Below are positions 1-5,863 of a stretch of 7,466 nt of DNA, in pieces. The first letter of the stretch is position 1. Every line of letters starts with the position of its first letter. The position numbers and the translations under genes were made by a program. Below the pieces are notes generated by a model. That model ran no database searches, was not told where the DNA came from, and was given only the letters and a program-made list of their open reading frames with translations. This DNA comes from Planctomycetota bacterium (GTDB taxonomy: Bacteria; Planctomycetota; Phycisphaerae; Phycisphaerales; SM1A02): the NCBI GenBank assembly GCA_022567855.1, contig JADFGE010000133.1, forward strand, positions 1-7,466, given 5' to 3'.

Positions 1-429
1 GTCAATGCTCGCCGGGGCGGGATCGGTGACGATCGCGAATTGATCCGCAGGCTCAGGACCGGTTGATGACAGCCCCCCCGAGACGGCCACCCAATAAACA
101 CCTCCGAACAGCATCAGCCCGATTCCAGCCGCGGCAGCGATCGGCCCGTACCGACGACGCTTCCGTCGATGACGCCGACGCAAATCCTCACCTGTGGGCC
201 CCATCAGCATGGGTCGAGCCAGGCGCGGCTCGAGGTCAGCCAAAAGATCAACCGGTACCGGCGGATCGCTCAGCGATTGCAACAGCTCCCGGTCGCGCTG
301 CATCGCCTGGATAACCCCACGCGCATGCGGATCCTCGCTGATGCGCCGCCACAGGGCCTTCGCTTCCTCGGGGCCAAGCTCACCCTCGATGAGTGCCAAC
401 AGGTCGGATTCGTCGAAGTGATCCAGCAT
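1..429 (-). CDS. Putative membrane-anchored anti-sigma factor (partial, C-terminus beyond window)
   Basis: I read this frame directly from the minus strand; it stays open for 143 codons to the left edge. ATG at 429 is the first possible start, because an in-frame TAG lies four codons upstream. The N-terminal half is acidic and helical (MLDHFDESDLLALIEGELGP, then a region rich in Glu, Arg and Leu). A strongly basic stretch follows at residues 84-93 (RRRHRRKRRR), then one hydrophobic segment at about 95-119, then a Ser/Pro-rich tail. This is the layout of a single-pass anti-sigma factor: cytoplasmic N-terminus, membrane helix, exported C-terminus. It lies 88 bp downstream of a sigma factor gene on the same strand, which supports that role. 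The visible part has no cysteine, so the HxxxCxxC zinc motif of classic zinc-binding anti-sigma factors is absent. No clear Shine-Dalgarno is seen; a small GCCTA/TAGGC inverted repeat (437-452) sits just upstream. The function is inferred from architecture and context only. Confidence 0.68.
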   Translation of the reverse strand, partial: MLDHFDESDLLALIEGELGPEEAKALWRRISEDPHARGVIQAMQRDRELLQSLSDPPVPVDLLADLEPRLARPMLMGPTGEDLRRRHRRKRRRYGPIAAAAGIGLMLFGGVYWVAVSGGLSSTGPEPADQFAIVTDPAPASID

Positions 430-517
430 GATTCGAGCCTACAAGTCTAGGCCTACGCCCAATCCGATTTCCCTTCGTAGTTCACGCGTCAAAAACAGGA
501 TGCGGTCGGAATCTTCA

Positions 518-1255
518 CTACTCACCGTCGCCAACCGAGCGGTCAAACTCCAACTCGGCCACGGCCCGAAGGGCGGCCCGAGCCCGGAAAAGCCTCGATT
601 TCACGGTGCCCACGGGGACACCCAACACCGTCGCAATCTGCTGATAATCCAGGTCTTGGATATCTCGCAGGACGATCACCGCCCGCATCTGGGGGTCCAA
701 ACGCTGCAGCGATCGCTCAAGGATCGCGCGTAGTTCGGCCTGTTGGACGCGAGCCGCACCGGAAAGTTCCCCCCGGGCGGGGAGGCTTTGGAGCCTCGGG
801 GTCCCATCCTCGTCCCACAAACCGTCGAGGCTGCTGGCCCGCCGGACCCGCTCGCGCCGCAGGTGGCTCAGGCAGCAGTTCATGGCAACCCGGATGATCC
901 ACGTACTGAGCTTGGACCGGCCGTCGTAACTGTCAAGGCCCTGCAACACCTTGACCATCGCTTCCTGGGCCAGATCGCGGGCATCGTGCTCGTGGCGAAC
1001 CATCCGGTAACAGACGCTGTAGATTCGGTGCTGGTAGACGTTCAGCAGCTCGCCGATCGCCTCGGGATCACCGCGGCGATAGGCCTCGAGAAGCTGCAAC
1101 TCGCGCAATGGCGTCACGCGGGTCGCCTTGCCGGGGGCGTCCGAGGGACGGCCCTGGGCTCGAGGATCGGGTTGAATTGGCGTTGCGCCGGTTCCGTCCA
1201 CGTTCAATCCCTCGAAGTTAGGTACGATGCCCGCATCTGATCTGTTTCTGGCCAT
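518..1255 (-). CDS. RNA polymerase sigma factor, sigma-70 family (ECF-like)
   Basis: The protein (245 aa from the longest start) directs RNA polymerase to a specific promoter set. Region 2 spans about residues 66-138 and includes YSVCYRMVRHEHDARDLAQEA and the -10-binding stretch around KLSTWIIRVAMNCCLSHLRR. Region 4 spans about 175-230, with the helix-turn-helix in DLDYQQIATVLGVPVGTVKS followed by RLFRARAALR. Regions 1 and 3 are missing, as in ECF sigma factors. A linker of about 40 residues separates regions 2 and 4. The start is uncertain. ATG at 1255 gives a 50-residue low-complexity N-terminal extension and has no good Shine-Dalgarno. GTG at 1201 is preceded by GAGG 8 nt away, gives about 227 aa, and leaves 103 bp for a divergent promoter shared with purB. 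The gene stops with TAG. The putative anti-sigma gene follows on the same strand, suggesting one regulatory unit. The family call is firm; the regulon is unknown. Confidence 0.92.
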   Translation of the reverse strand: MARNRSDAGIVPNFEGLNVDGTGATPIQPDPRAQGRPSDAPGKATRVTPLRELQLLEAYRRGDPEAIGELLNVYQHRIYSVCYRMVRHEHDARDLAQEAMVKVLQGLDSYDGRSKLSTWIIRVAMNCCLSHLRRERVRRASSLDGLWDEDGTPRLQSLPARGELSGAARVQQAELRAILERSLQRLDPQMRAVIVLRDIQDLDYQQIATVLGVPVGTVKSRLFRARAALRAVAELEFDRSVGDGE

Positions 1256-1295
1256 TCACACGGTCTCGGGGCGGCTAGACCGGCTCGCCCCTGCC

Positions 1296-1299
1296 GGAG
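1296..1299 (+). promoter_or_regulatory. Ribosome binding site deciding the purB start
   Basis: GGAG sits 5 nt upstream of ATG 1305. The in-frame ATG at 1227 has no comparable site and would add 26 residues not shared with adenylosuccinate lyases, so this site supports the shorter protein. Confidence 0.6.
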
Positions 1300-1304
1300 C
1301 ACCG

Positions 1305-2765
1305 ATGGATCCAAACCTAGCCTACCGATCACCGCTGCAAACCCGCTACGCCACGCCCGAAATGCTGGCCATTTGGTCGCCCCAGCGGAAGTTCTCGACG
1401 TGGCGACGGCTCTGGCTGGCCTTGGCCCAAGCCCAACACGAGCTTGGGCTCAATGTTACCCGCCAGCAGCTCGATGAACTGGCCTCCAATCTCGACAACA
1501 TCGACTTCGACACCGCGGCGAAGTACGAAGCCCAGTTGCACCACGACGTCATGGCCCACATCCACGCCCTGGGCGACGTCGCCCCGAACGCCAAGCCGAT
1601 CATCCACCTCGGCGCTACCAGCCAGTTCGTCGGCTGCAACACCGAGCTGATCCTGCTGCGGGAGAGCCTGGGGCTCATCGCCGCCACGCTCGCCAAAACG
1701 ATCGACGCGTGGGCCGAGTTCGCCCGCCGATACCGAGACGTGCCGACGCTCGGCTTCACGCACTTTCAGCCGGCCCAGCCCACCACCGTCGGCAAGCGAG
1801 CCACCCTCTGGGCTTACGATCTCGCCATCGCGCTTGCGGACATCGAGCATCGATCGGCGACGCTGCGTTTCCGCGGCGTCAAAGGCGCAACCGGCACGCA
1901 AGCGTCGTTTCTCGATCTGTTTGACGGTGATCACGACAAGGTCGAGCAGCTTGACCAGCTCGTGACCCAGAAGATGGGCTGGCCCCCTGAGCAGCGCTAC
2001 GTCGTCACCGGTCAAACCTATCCACGCCTTGTCGACGCCCAAGTGATCTCCAGCCTCGCCGTCGTCGCCGCGGCCATTCACAAATGCTGCAACGACATCC
2101 GACTGCTCGCCAACCGCAAGGAGCTCGACGAGCCGTTCGGCGATAAGCAGATCGGCTCGTCGGCCATGCCCTACAAGCGCAACCCCATGCTCTGCGAACG
2201 GGCGAGCGGCTTGGCCCGGTTCGTCATGGCGATGCCGGCCAATGCCCTGAATACCGCGGCCACCCAGTGGTTCGAGCGTACACTCGACGACTCCGCCAAC
2301 CGCCGGCTCACGCTGCCGGAGTCTTTCCTGGCCCTCGACGGGGCGCTTGCGGTCATGAATGAGATCGCCTCAGGGCTGGTCGTGTACGAACAAACGATCC
2401 GAGCAAGTCTCCTGGCTGAGCTCCCGTTCATCGCTTCTGAGAACATTCTCATGGCGGCGGTGAAGGCAGGCGCCGATCGGCAGGAGGCGCATGAGGTCTT
2501 GCGCCGCCACAGCCAGGCGGCCGGACAGCGCGTCAAGACCGAAGGAAAACCCAACGACCTGCTCGACCGTCTGCGCCGCGAACCAATGTTCGCCGCGGTC
2601 GATCTCGACGCCGTGCTGGAGCCCACCGCCTACATCGGCCGGGCCCCCCAACAGGTGGACGCCTTCATCGAACAGGTGGTCCAGCCGATCCGCGACCGGT
2701 ACGCAGACACCGCCGATGATCCGGATGATCCGATGCCTTCCGGCGCCCCGGCGCAGTGTCGATAG
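1305..2765 (+). CDS. purB: Adenylosuccinate lyase, eukaryotic-type subfamily
   Basis: This enzyme cleaves SAICAR to AICAR plus fumarate and adenylosuccinate to AMP plus fumarate in cytosolic purine synthesis. From ATG at 1305 it is 486 aa, close to human ADSL (484) and longer than typical bacterial PurB (about 430-460). Visible landmarks are HDVMAH (80-85), IIHLGATS (99-106), the histidine motif TLGFTHFQPAQ (His153), RFRGVKGATGTQASF (188-202), and the fumarase/aspartase signature loop GSSAMPYKRNP (284-294) with the catalytic serine. QWFERTLDDSANRR (321-334) and the C-terminal GRAPQQV (445-451) also match the animal protein as I remember it. ATG 1305 is preferred to the open-frame start at 1227: GGAG lies at 1296-1299 with 5-nt spacing, and the vertebrate-like YRSPL..RYA.PEM begins only a few residues later. 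The gene is divergent from the sigma gene. It ends in TAG. The residues after about 466 are a non-conserved Asp/Pro-rich tail. Confidence 0.96.
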   Translation: MDPNLAYRSPLQTRYATPEMLAIWSPQRKFSTWRRLWLALAQAQHELGLNVTRQQLDELASNLDNIDFDTAAKYEAQLHHDVMAHIHALGDVAPNAKPIIHLGATSQFVGCNTELILLRESLGLIAATLAKTIDAWAEFARRYRDVPTLGFTHFQPAQPTTVGKRATLWAYDLAIALADIEHRSATLRFRGVKGATGTQASFLDLFDGDHDKVEQLDQLVTQKMGWPPEQRYVVTGQTYPRLVDAQVISSLAVVAAAIHKCCNDIRLLANRKELDEPFGDKQIGSSAMPYKRNPMLCERASGLARFVMAMPANALNTAATQWFERTLDDSANRRLTLPESFLALDGALAVMNEIASGLVVYEQTIRASLLAELPFIASENILMAAVKAGADRQEAHEVLRRHSQAAGQRVKTEGKPNDLLDRLRREPMFAAVDLDAVLEPTAYIGRAPQQVDAFIEQVVQPIRDRYADTADDPDDPMPSGAPAQCR

Positions 2766-2821
2766 CACTAACTGGCGCCTCACGACGGATGACTCACCGC
2801 TGGGGTCTGTACACTTGCGGC

Positions 2822-3382
2822 GTGCCGATTCCGCGCCTCAGCCCCAACGACACCGCGCTGCTCGTGATCGACGTGCAGGAGCGACTACTGCCCAAGATCG
2901 CCGACCGCCAGCGGCTGGTCACCAACTGCGCGATCCTGTTGCAGATGGCGGGCGCGCTGGACCTTCCCTATCTCGTCACGGAGCAGTATCCCACGGGGCT
3001 CGGCCGGACCGCGGATGAGGTCACCGCGGCCATGCCCGATCCGTCCCGCCGCATTGAAAAGACCCGGTTCAGCGCCGTGATCGACCTGGTCGACGAGCAT
3101 CTCCATACCTGGCGCCGCACCAACGTGCTCATCTGCGGGATCGAGGCCCATGTCTGCGTGCTCCAGACGGTGCTCGATCTTCAGGCCACCGGCCGACAGG
3201 CGTTTGTGTGCTCCGACGCGGTCTCGGCAAGCCAGCCCGACCAGATCGGCCCGGCGCTTGACCGCATGAAGCGGGCGGGGGCGATCGTGACCGGCGTGTT
3301 GTCAGCCATGTACGAATTGCTGGCCGATTCGAGGCATCCGCAGTTCCAATCGTGCCTGAAACTAGCCAAATTGCTGGTGTAG
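2822..3382 (+). CDS. Isochorismatase-like cysteine hydrolase (ISOC1/ISOC2-like)
   Basis: The 186-aa product belongs to the isochorismatase-like (cysteine hydrolase) superfamily. The catalytic triad is visible: Asp17 in LLVIDVQE, Lys80 in RIEKTRFSA, and nucleophile Cys112 in CGIEAHVCVLQT. The GIEA that precedes it carries the usual non-proline cis-peptide site. The motifs VTEQYPTGLG (52-61) and HPQFQSCLKLAK (172-183) resemble human ISOC1/ISOC2 more than EntB or nicotinamidase. The fold is the usual Rossmann-like one and the protein is probably cytosolic; the substrate cannot be inferred. The start is uncertain. I chose GTG 2822 because the conserved domain begins about ten residues later, but ATG 2789 and GTG 2756 (which overlaps the purB stop) are in frame. 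The gene lies close behind purB and could be co-transcribed. It ends with TAG, and no clear terminator follows. Confidence 0.87.
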   Translation: MPIPRLSPNDTALLVIDVQERLLPKIADRQRLVTNCAILLQMAGALDLPYLVTEQYPTGLGRTADEVTAAMPDPSRRIEKTRFSAVIDLVDEHLHTWRRTNVLICGIEAHVCVLQTVLDLQATGRQAFVCSDAVSASQPDQIGPALDRMKRAGAIVTGVLSAMYELLADSRHPQFQSCLKLAKLLV

Positions 3383-3577
3383 CGGGCCCCCTGACCCACC
3401 CACAACCCGCCCCCAACCCGATCAGGGTATGAACAGATCAGCAAAACCGGCCCTGAGGGTGCTGTACGGACGGTCGGACAGCCGATAGAATGGCGCGACA
3501 GTGCCGGTGGCGTTGTCCCGGCTCCCGAGGGGTGTCGATCGAACTGTCGACCGTCCCCAGTAGCAGTGAGGCCGAAC
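3383..3577 (+). promoter_or_regulatory. Intergenic region with weak promoter-like sequence before the Hc1-like gene
   Basis: No gene was found in this 195-bp gap. A TAGAAT hexamer at 3486-3491 could be a -10 box for the small Hc1-like gene, giving a leader of about 80 nt. No acceptable -35 hexamer lies at 16-18 bp spacing, so the promoter call is weak. An inverted repeat TCAGGG (3422-3427) / CCCTGA (3451-3456) has a 23-nt loop and no following T-run, so it is not a convincing terminator for the upstream gene. Confidence 0.2.
3568..3571 (+). promoter_or_regulatory. Ribosome binding site of the Hc1-like gene
   Basis: GAGG (within GTGAGG) lies 6 nt upstream of ATG 3578 and supports translation of this very short frame. 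Confidence 0.55.
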
Positions 3578-3745
3578 ATGGAACAGTACGACCAGCTCAA
3601 AAGGCTCATCGAAGATGCCGACGAGGACATCGCCAAGGCTGAAGGCGGCAACAAAGCCGCCGGAACACGAGTCCGCAAGGCGATGCAAGAAGTCAAGAAG
3701 GTGGCCCAGCAGGTCCGCGTGAGCATCCTGGAAACCCGCGGCTAG
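3578..3745 (+). CDS. Histone H1-like (Hc1-type) mini-protein
   Basis: This 55-aa protein is short enough to be missed by ordinary gene callers. It is one predicted helical hairpin: an acidic first helix (MEQYDQLKRLIEDADEDIAK), then the core AEGGNKAAGTRVRKAMQEVK, then VAQQVRVSILETRG. The stretch KAEGGNKAAGTRVRK matches the N-terminal domain of chlamydial histone H1-like protein Hc1 (KAEKGNKAAAQRVR, from memory). The long Lys/Ala-rich DNA-binding tail of chlamydial Hc1 is absent, so the domain stands alone. A role as a nucleoid-associated or chromatin-like protein is inferred from the family only. The start is supported by GAGG at 3568-3571, 6 nt before ATG. The gene ends with TAG. It lies alone between the isochorismatase-like gene and a FabZ-type gene on the same strand. 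Confidence 0.82.
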   Translation: MEQYDQLKRLIEDADEDIAKAEGGNKAAGTRVRKAMQEVKKVAQQVRVSILETRG

Positions 3746-3854
3746 GCCCGCATGGGCTCAACGACGTGTGGGCGGTTCCGGCACGAAGCGGGTGTGACCC
3801 CGGGTTCTTTCGACGCCGTCCTCTCGCCGCCTTCCTGCTGCCGGAGACACCTGC

Positions 3855-4334
3855 GTGGCCGCCTCGCCACTGTTTGATCTCGCCGAACTCGATCTGACCC
3901 AGGTGGCCGTCTCTTGGCAGCGCGTCGGTGAGATCAATCCCCAGGCTGGGCACATGCGCCAGCTCGATCACGTGATCTGGCTGACGGACGACTTCTGATA
4001 CGCCCTCGGCGTCAAACACGTCCGAGACGACGAGTTCTGGGTGCCCGGGCACGTGCCCGGACGACCGCTGTTGCCGGGCGTCCTCATGATCGAGGCCGCG
4101 GCGCAGTTGTGCAGCCTCACGGAGCGGCTCCGACCCGAGATGGACGCCGAGACCTTCATTGGCTTCATCCGCTGCGATGACGTGATCTTCCGCGGGCAGG
4201 TCGTTCCCGGCGACACGTTCTACCTCCTGGCCAAGCTGCTCTCGCGCCGTCCCCGCCGATTCACCAGCGCCACCCAAGGCATCGTCAACGGCAGCCTCGT
4301 CTTCGAAGCCACCATCACCGGCATGGTGATGTAG
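3855..4334 (+). pseudogene. FabZ-family 3-hydroxyacyl-ACP dehydratase interrupted by an in-frame TGA
   Basis: The family dehydrates (3R)-3-hydroxyacyl-ACP in fatty acid elongation, or related acyl chains, with a hot-dog fold. The reading frame begins at GTG 3855, with GGAG at 3843-3846 (8-nt spacing). It encodes about 159 residues in a single frame apart from TGA at 3996-3998 (codon 48). Before the stop it reads GHMRQLDHVIWLTDDF; after it, YALGVKHVRDDEFWVPGHVPGRPLLPGVLMIEAAAQ. The FabZ catalytic pair is present: His66 in PGHVPG and Glu80 in LMIEA, with the expected 14-residue spacing. Both flanks look conserved, with no frameshift and no second stop, so a single base change (for example CGA or TGG to TGA) explains the break. 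A gene caller would probably report only the downstream piece from GTG 4041, which lacks the N-terminal helix and strand. The frame ends in TAG. Alternatives are a sequencing error, stop readthrough or TGA recoding. The family call is strong; functional status is unknown. Confidence 0.8.
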
Positions 4335-4534
4335 CGCTTCGTCCATCATCAACGCCGGCTGGCCGGGCGCTTGATCGGGCGCGGCCGTGGCGGCGACGAA
4401 AAAAAATTTCCCAAGTCGCGCAAGATTCCGGCAAAAGCGGCGTATTTAAGGGTGGAAGGGCTGGGATGAGGGCATCAGGGCGTCAAGGGGCAGAAGAAGG
4501 CAAGGCACGAGGCACGTAGGCACGAAGTGTAAAG
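4335..4534 (+). other. Intergenic region with A8T3 tract and purine-rich degenerate repeats
   Basis: No gene is seen here. An A8T3 tract (4399-4409) follows a GC-rich stretch, but no strong hairpin precedes a T-run in either direction, so it is not called a terminator; it could act as a bent or UP-like element. TATTTA at 4443-4448 is a weak -10 candidate for the HAF genes. From about 4466 to 4528 the plus strand is strongly purine-rich and built from short degenerate units (GGCATCA, GGCGTCA, then GGCACGA, GGCACGTA, GGCACGAA). Confidence 0.35.
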
Positions 4535-4553
4535 CCGCGACCACTGGTCGCGG
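4535..4553 (+). promoter_or_regulatory. Perfect inverted repeat abutting the Shine-Dalgarno of the first HAF gene
   Basis: CCGCGACCACTGGTCGCGG is a perfect inverted repeat with 9-nt arms around one central base. As RNA it would form a 7-8 bp GC-rich stem. Its last base is part of the GGAGG Shine-Dalgarno (4553-4557) serving ATG 4566. It could be a translational control hairpin or a palindromic operator; the sequence alone does not decide. Confidence 0.5.
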
Positions 4554-4565
4554 GAGGAATGAACG

Positions 4566-5825
4566 ATGAACGGACGACGCACAACAAGTGTGGCGATTCT
4601 GGCGGCGATGGTGAGTGTACAGACAGCGCATTCCGGGGGCGGGCCGCCGGAGTATGAGGTGACGGCGATCATTGCGGGGTTTGAGTGTGGGGACCACTTG
4701 GCGGCGGTCACGCCGTTTGCGTTGAACGAAGCTGGGGATGTGGCGGGGTTCGTAACCTGCTCCCTCGTCCAGCGCGCCTTTCGCTGGACGGCGGACACGG
4801 GCTTGGAGCTTATCCCGACGCCGGCCGGCACGAGTTACAGCAAAGCAGTGGCTATCTCTGGCTCGTTGGTCGTGGGGGAGTACGACAACCAAATACTCGA
4901 ACTCGGCAGAACCGGCTTCCTCTACGACTTCGAGACCGACCAGTTCACCAGCCTCGGCACACTGTCCGGCGGCAACTGGTCCGAAGCCCACGCGATCAAT
5001 TCGGCCGGCGAGATCGTGGGATTTTGGGGTGACGTCGTGAACGGTCCGTTTCCTCAGGCGTTCATCTGGCGTGAGGGCGAAATGATCGACATCCATCCGG
5101 ATTTTGGAACGCCAAGGAGTCGAGCTTCCGATATCAACGCCAACTCCCAAGCAACTGGATGGATGGGCCAAGCACCCCAGACTGATGCCCACGCTTTCAT
5201 CTGGGATGCTGGCAACGTCGTCGATCTTGGTCTCGCCCCAAACTCCTTCTCAACCTGGGGCAATAGAATCAATGATGCCGGTGACGTTCTCCTTCGCGCT
5301 GAGTTCACGGAGGATGAGCCAACGGATCGGATCAACGGTTTATTCGTAGTCCATGATGGTGATTTCACTGATCTGGGAGCACTTCCGGGGTACGACGTTA
5401 TTGCGGGGTGGGGTCTGAACAATGATTCGATGGTCGTGGGAATGGTTCGTGCGTTCAAGAGCAGTGATGAGCCGGATGTGGGCTTCATCTGGCGAGATGG
5501 GGTTATGAGGAACCTCAATGACCTCATCGCTCCCGGGGCACAGTTGCAGATCAGTCAGGCCAGAGGGATCAATGAGAGTGGCCAAATCGCAGCCATGGCA
5601 CACAGCGACGATCTGAACGCGACCGTTGGACTACTACTTAGCCCCATTCAGCAGGAGATACCCGGTGATCTGGATGACGATGGCCAGGTGGGCGTGAAGG
5701 ATCTGCTCATCCTTCTTGGCAGTTGGGGACCATGCGACCAGTGTGGGAAGTGCCCGCCGGACTTGAACGGCGACTGTGTGGTTGGCGTAGATGATCTACT
5801 TATTCTGCTCGGAAACTGGGGATAG
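4566..5825 (+). CDS. Secreted HAF-repeat protein with C-terminal dockerin-like domain (copy 1)
   Basis: The 419-aa protein has a signal peptide (n-region MNGRRTT, hydrophobic SVAILAAMVSV, likely cleavage near AHS-G at about 23). Seven degenerate repeats of about 40 residues follow (about 50-361), each with an (I/L)N..G.(V/I).G core and an AFIW..G...DLG tail. Examples are LNEAGDVAGFV/AFRWT, INSAGEIVGFW/AFIWREGEMIDI and INESGQIAAMAHSDD. They match the HAF extracellular repeat family as I know it; seven units suggest a seven-bladed propeller (inference). Residues 367-419 are a dockerin-like tandem: GDLDDDGQVGVKDLL (Ca ligands D368, D370, D372, D379) and PDLNGDCVVGVDDLL (D399, N401, D403, D410), with CxxCxxC between them. 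In the second loop the usual Gly after the third ligand is Cys404. Cys41 and Cys65 are conserved in the paralog and could pair. The start follows GGAGG with 8-nt spacing. The stop TAG overlaps the binding site of the next gene. The role is unknown; surface attachment or complex assembly is plausible. Confidence 0.88.
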   Translation: MNGRRTTSVAILAAMVSVQTAHSGGGPPEYEVTAIIAGFECGDHLAAVTPFALNEAGDVAGFVTCSLVQRAFRWTADTGLELIPTPAGTSYSKAVAISGSLVVGEYDNQILELGRTGFLYDFETDQFTSLGTLSGGNWSEAHAINSAGEIVGFWGDVVNGPFPQAFIWREGEMIDIHPDFGTPRSRASDINANSQATGWMGQAPQTDAHAFIWDAGNVVDLGLAPNSFSTWGNRINDAGDVLLRAEFTEDEPTDRINGLFVVHDGDFTDLGALPGYDVIAGWGLNNDSMVVGMVRAFKSSDEPDVGFIWRDGVMRNLNDLIAPGAQLQISQARGINESGQIAAMAHSDDLNATVGLLLSPIQQEIPGDLDDDGQVGVKDLLILLGSWGPCDQCGKCPPDLNGDCVVGVDDLLILLGNWG

Positions 5826-5830
5826 GAGGT
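5824..5830 (+). promoter_or_regulatory. Ribosome binding site of the second HAF gene, overlapping the upstream stop
   Basis: AGGAGGT is a near-perfect Shine-Dalgarno, 8 nt before ATG 5839. It overlaps the TAG (5823-5825) of the upstream paralog, which implies one transcript and probable translational coupling. Confidence 0.75.
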
Positions 5831-5833
5831 AGC

Positions 5834-5863
5834 CACAGATGAACACAGATGGACACGGATTAT
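5834..5863 (+). repeat. Three tandem 10-nt CACAGATGAA-type units at the start of the second HAF gene
   Basis: The units CACAGATGAA, CACAGATGGA and CACGGATTAT follow each other exactly. The first supplies the ATG of the second HAF protein, and the array encodes its first residues (MNTDGHGL). I recall similar CACAGATGAACACAG strings as dispersed intergenic repeats in planctomycete and other bacterial genomes; that link is from memory. Confidence 0.6.

Noticed and set aside
743..1240. 165-codon plus-strand frame opposite the sigma factor gene
   Set aside because: Antisense shadow of a well-supported sigma factor; no recognisable domain.
1227..1304. N-terminal extension of adenylosuccinate lyase from the ATG at 1227
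   Set aside because: The 26 extra residues are not shared with the family and have no good ribosome binding site. ATG 1305 has GGAG 5 nt upstream and fits the family start.
3746..3854. Hairpin GCCC-GCAT-GGGC after the Hc1-like gene as a terminator
   Set aside because: Only 4 bp of stem and no T-run.
3996..4040. Selenocysteine or reassigned TGA in the FabZ-type gene
   Set aside because: The adjacent 5-bp hairpin starts too close to the TGA and lacks SECIS features. The second HAF gene uses TGA as an ordinary stop at the expected end of its domain. Recoding is kept only as a remote alternative.
3693..4352. 219-codon open frame on the minus strand opposite the FabZ-type gene
   Set aside because: Its composition is that of an antisense shadow (Ala/Gly/Glu/Asp/His-rich, no family motifs), while the plus strand carries clear FabZ motifs in the same place.
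4337..4409. Rho-independent terminator after the FabZ-type gene
   Set aside because: CCGG-CTGG-CCGG is a weak stem far from any T-run, and the A8T3 tract has the wrong orientation for a plus-strand terminator and no hairpin before it on the minus strand.
4466..4528. CRISPR-like or regular direct repeat array
   Set aside because: The units (GGCATCA, GGCACGA and relatives) are short, degenerate and unspaced, so they are at most a simple purine-rich repeat.
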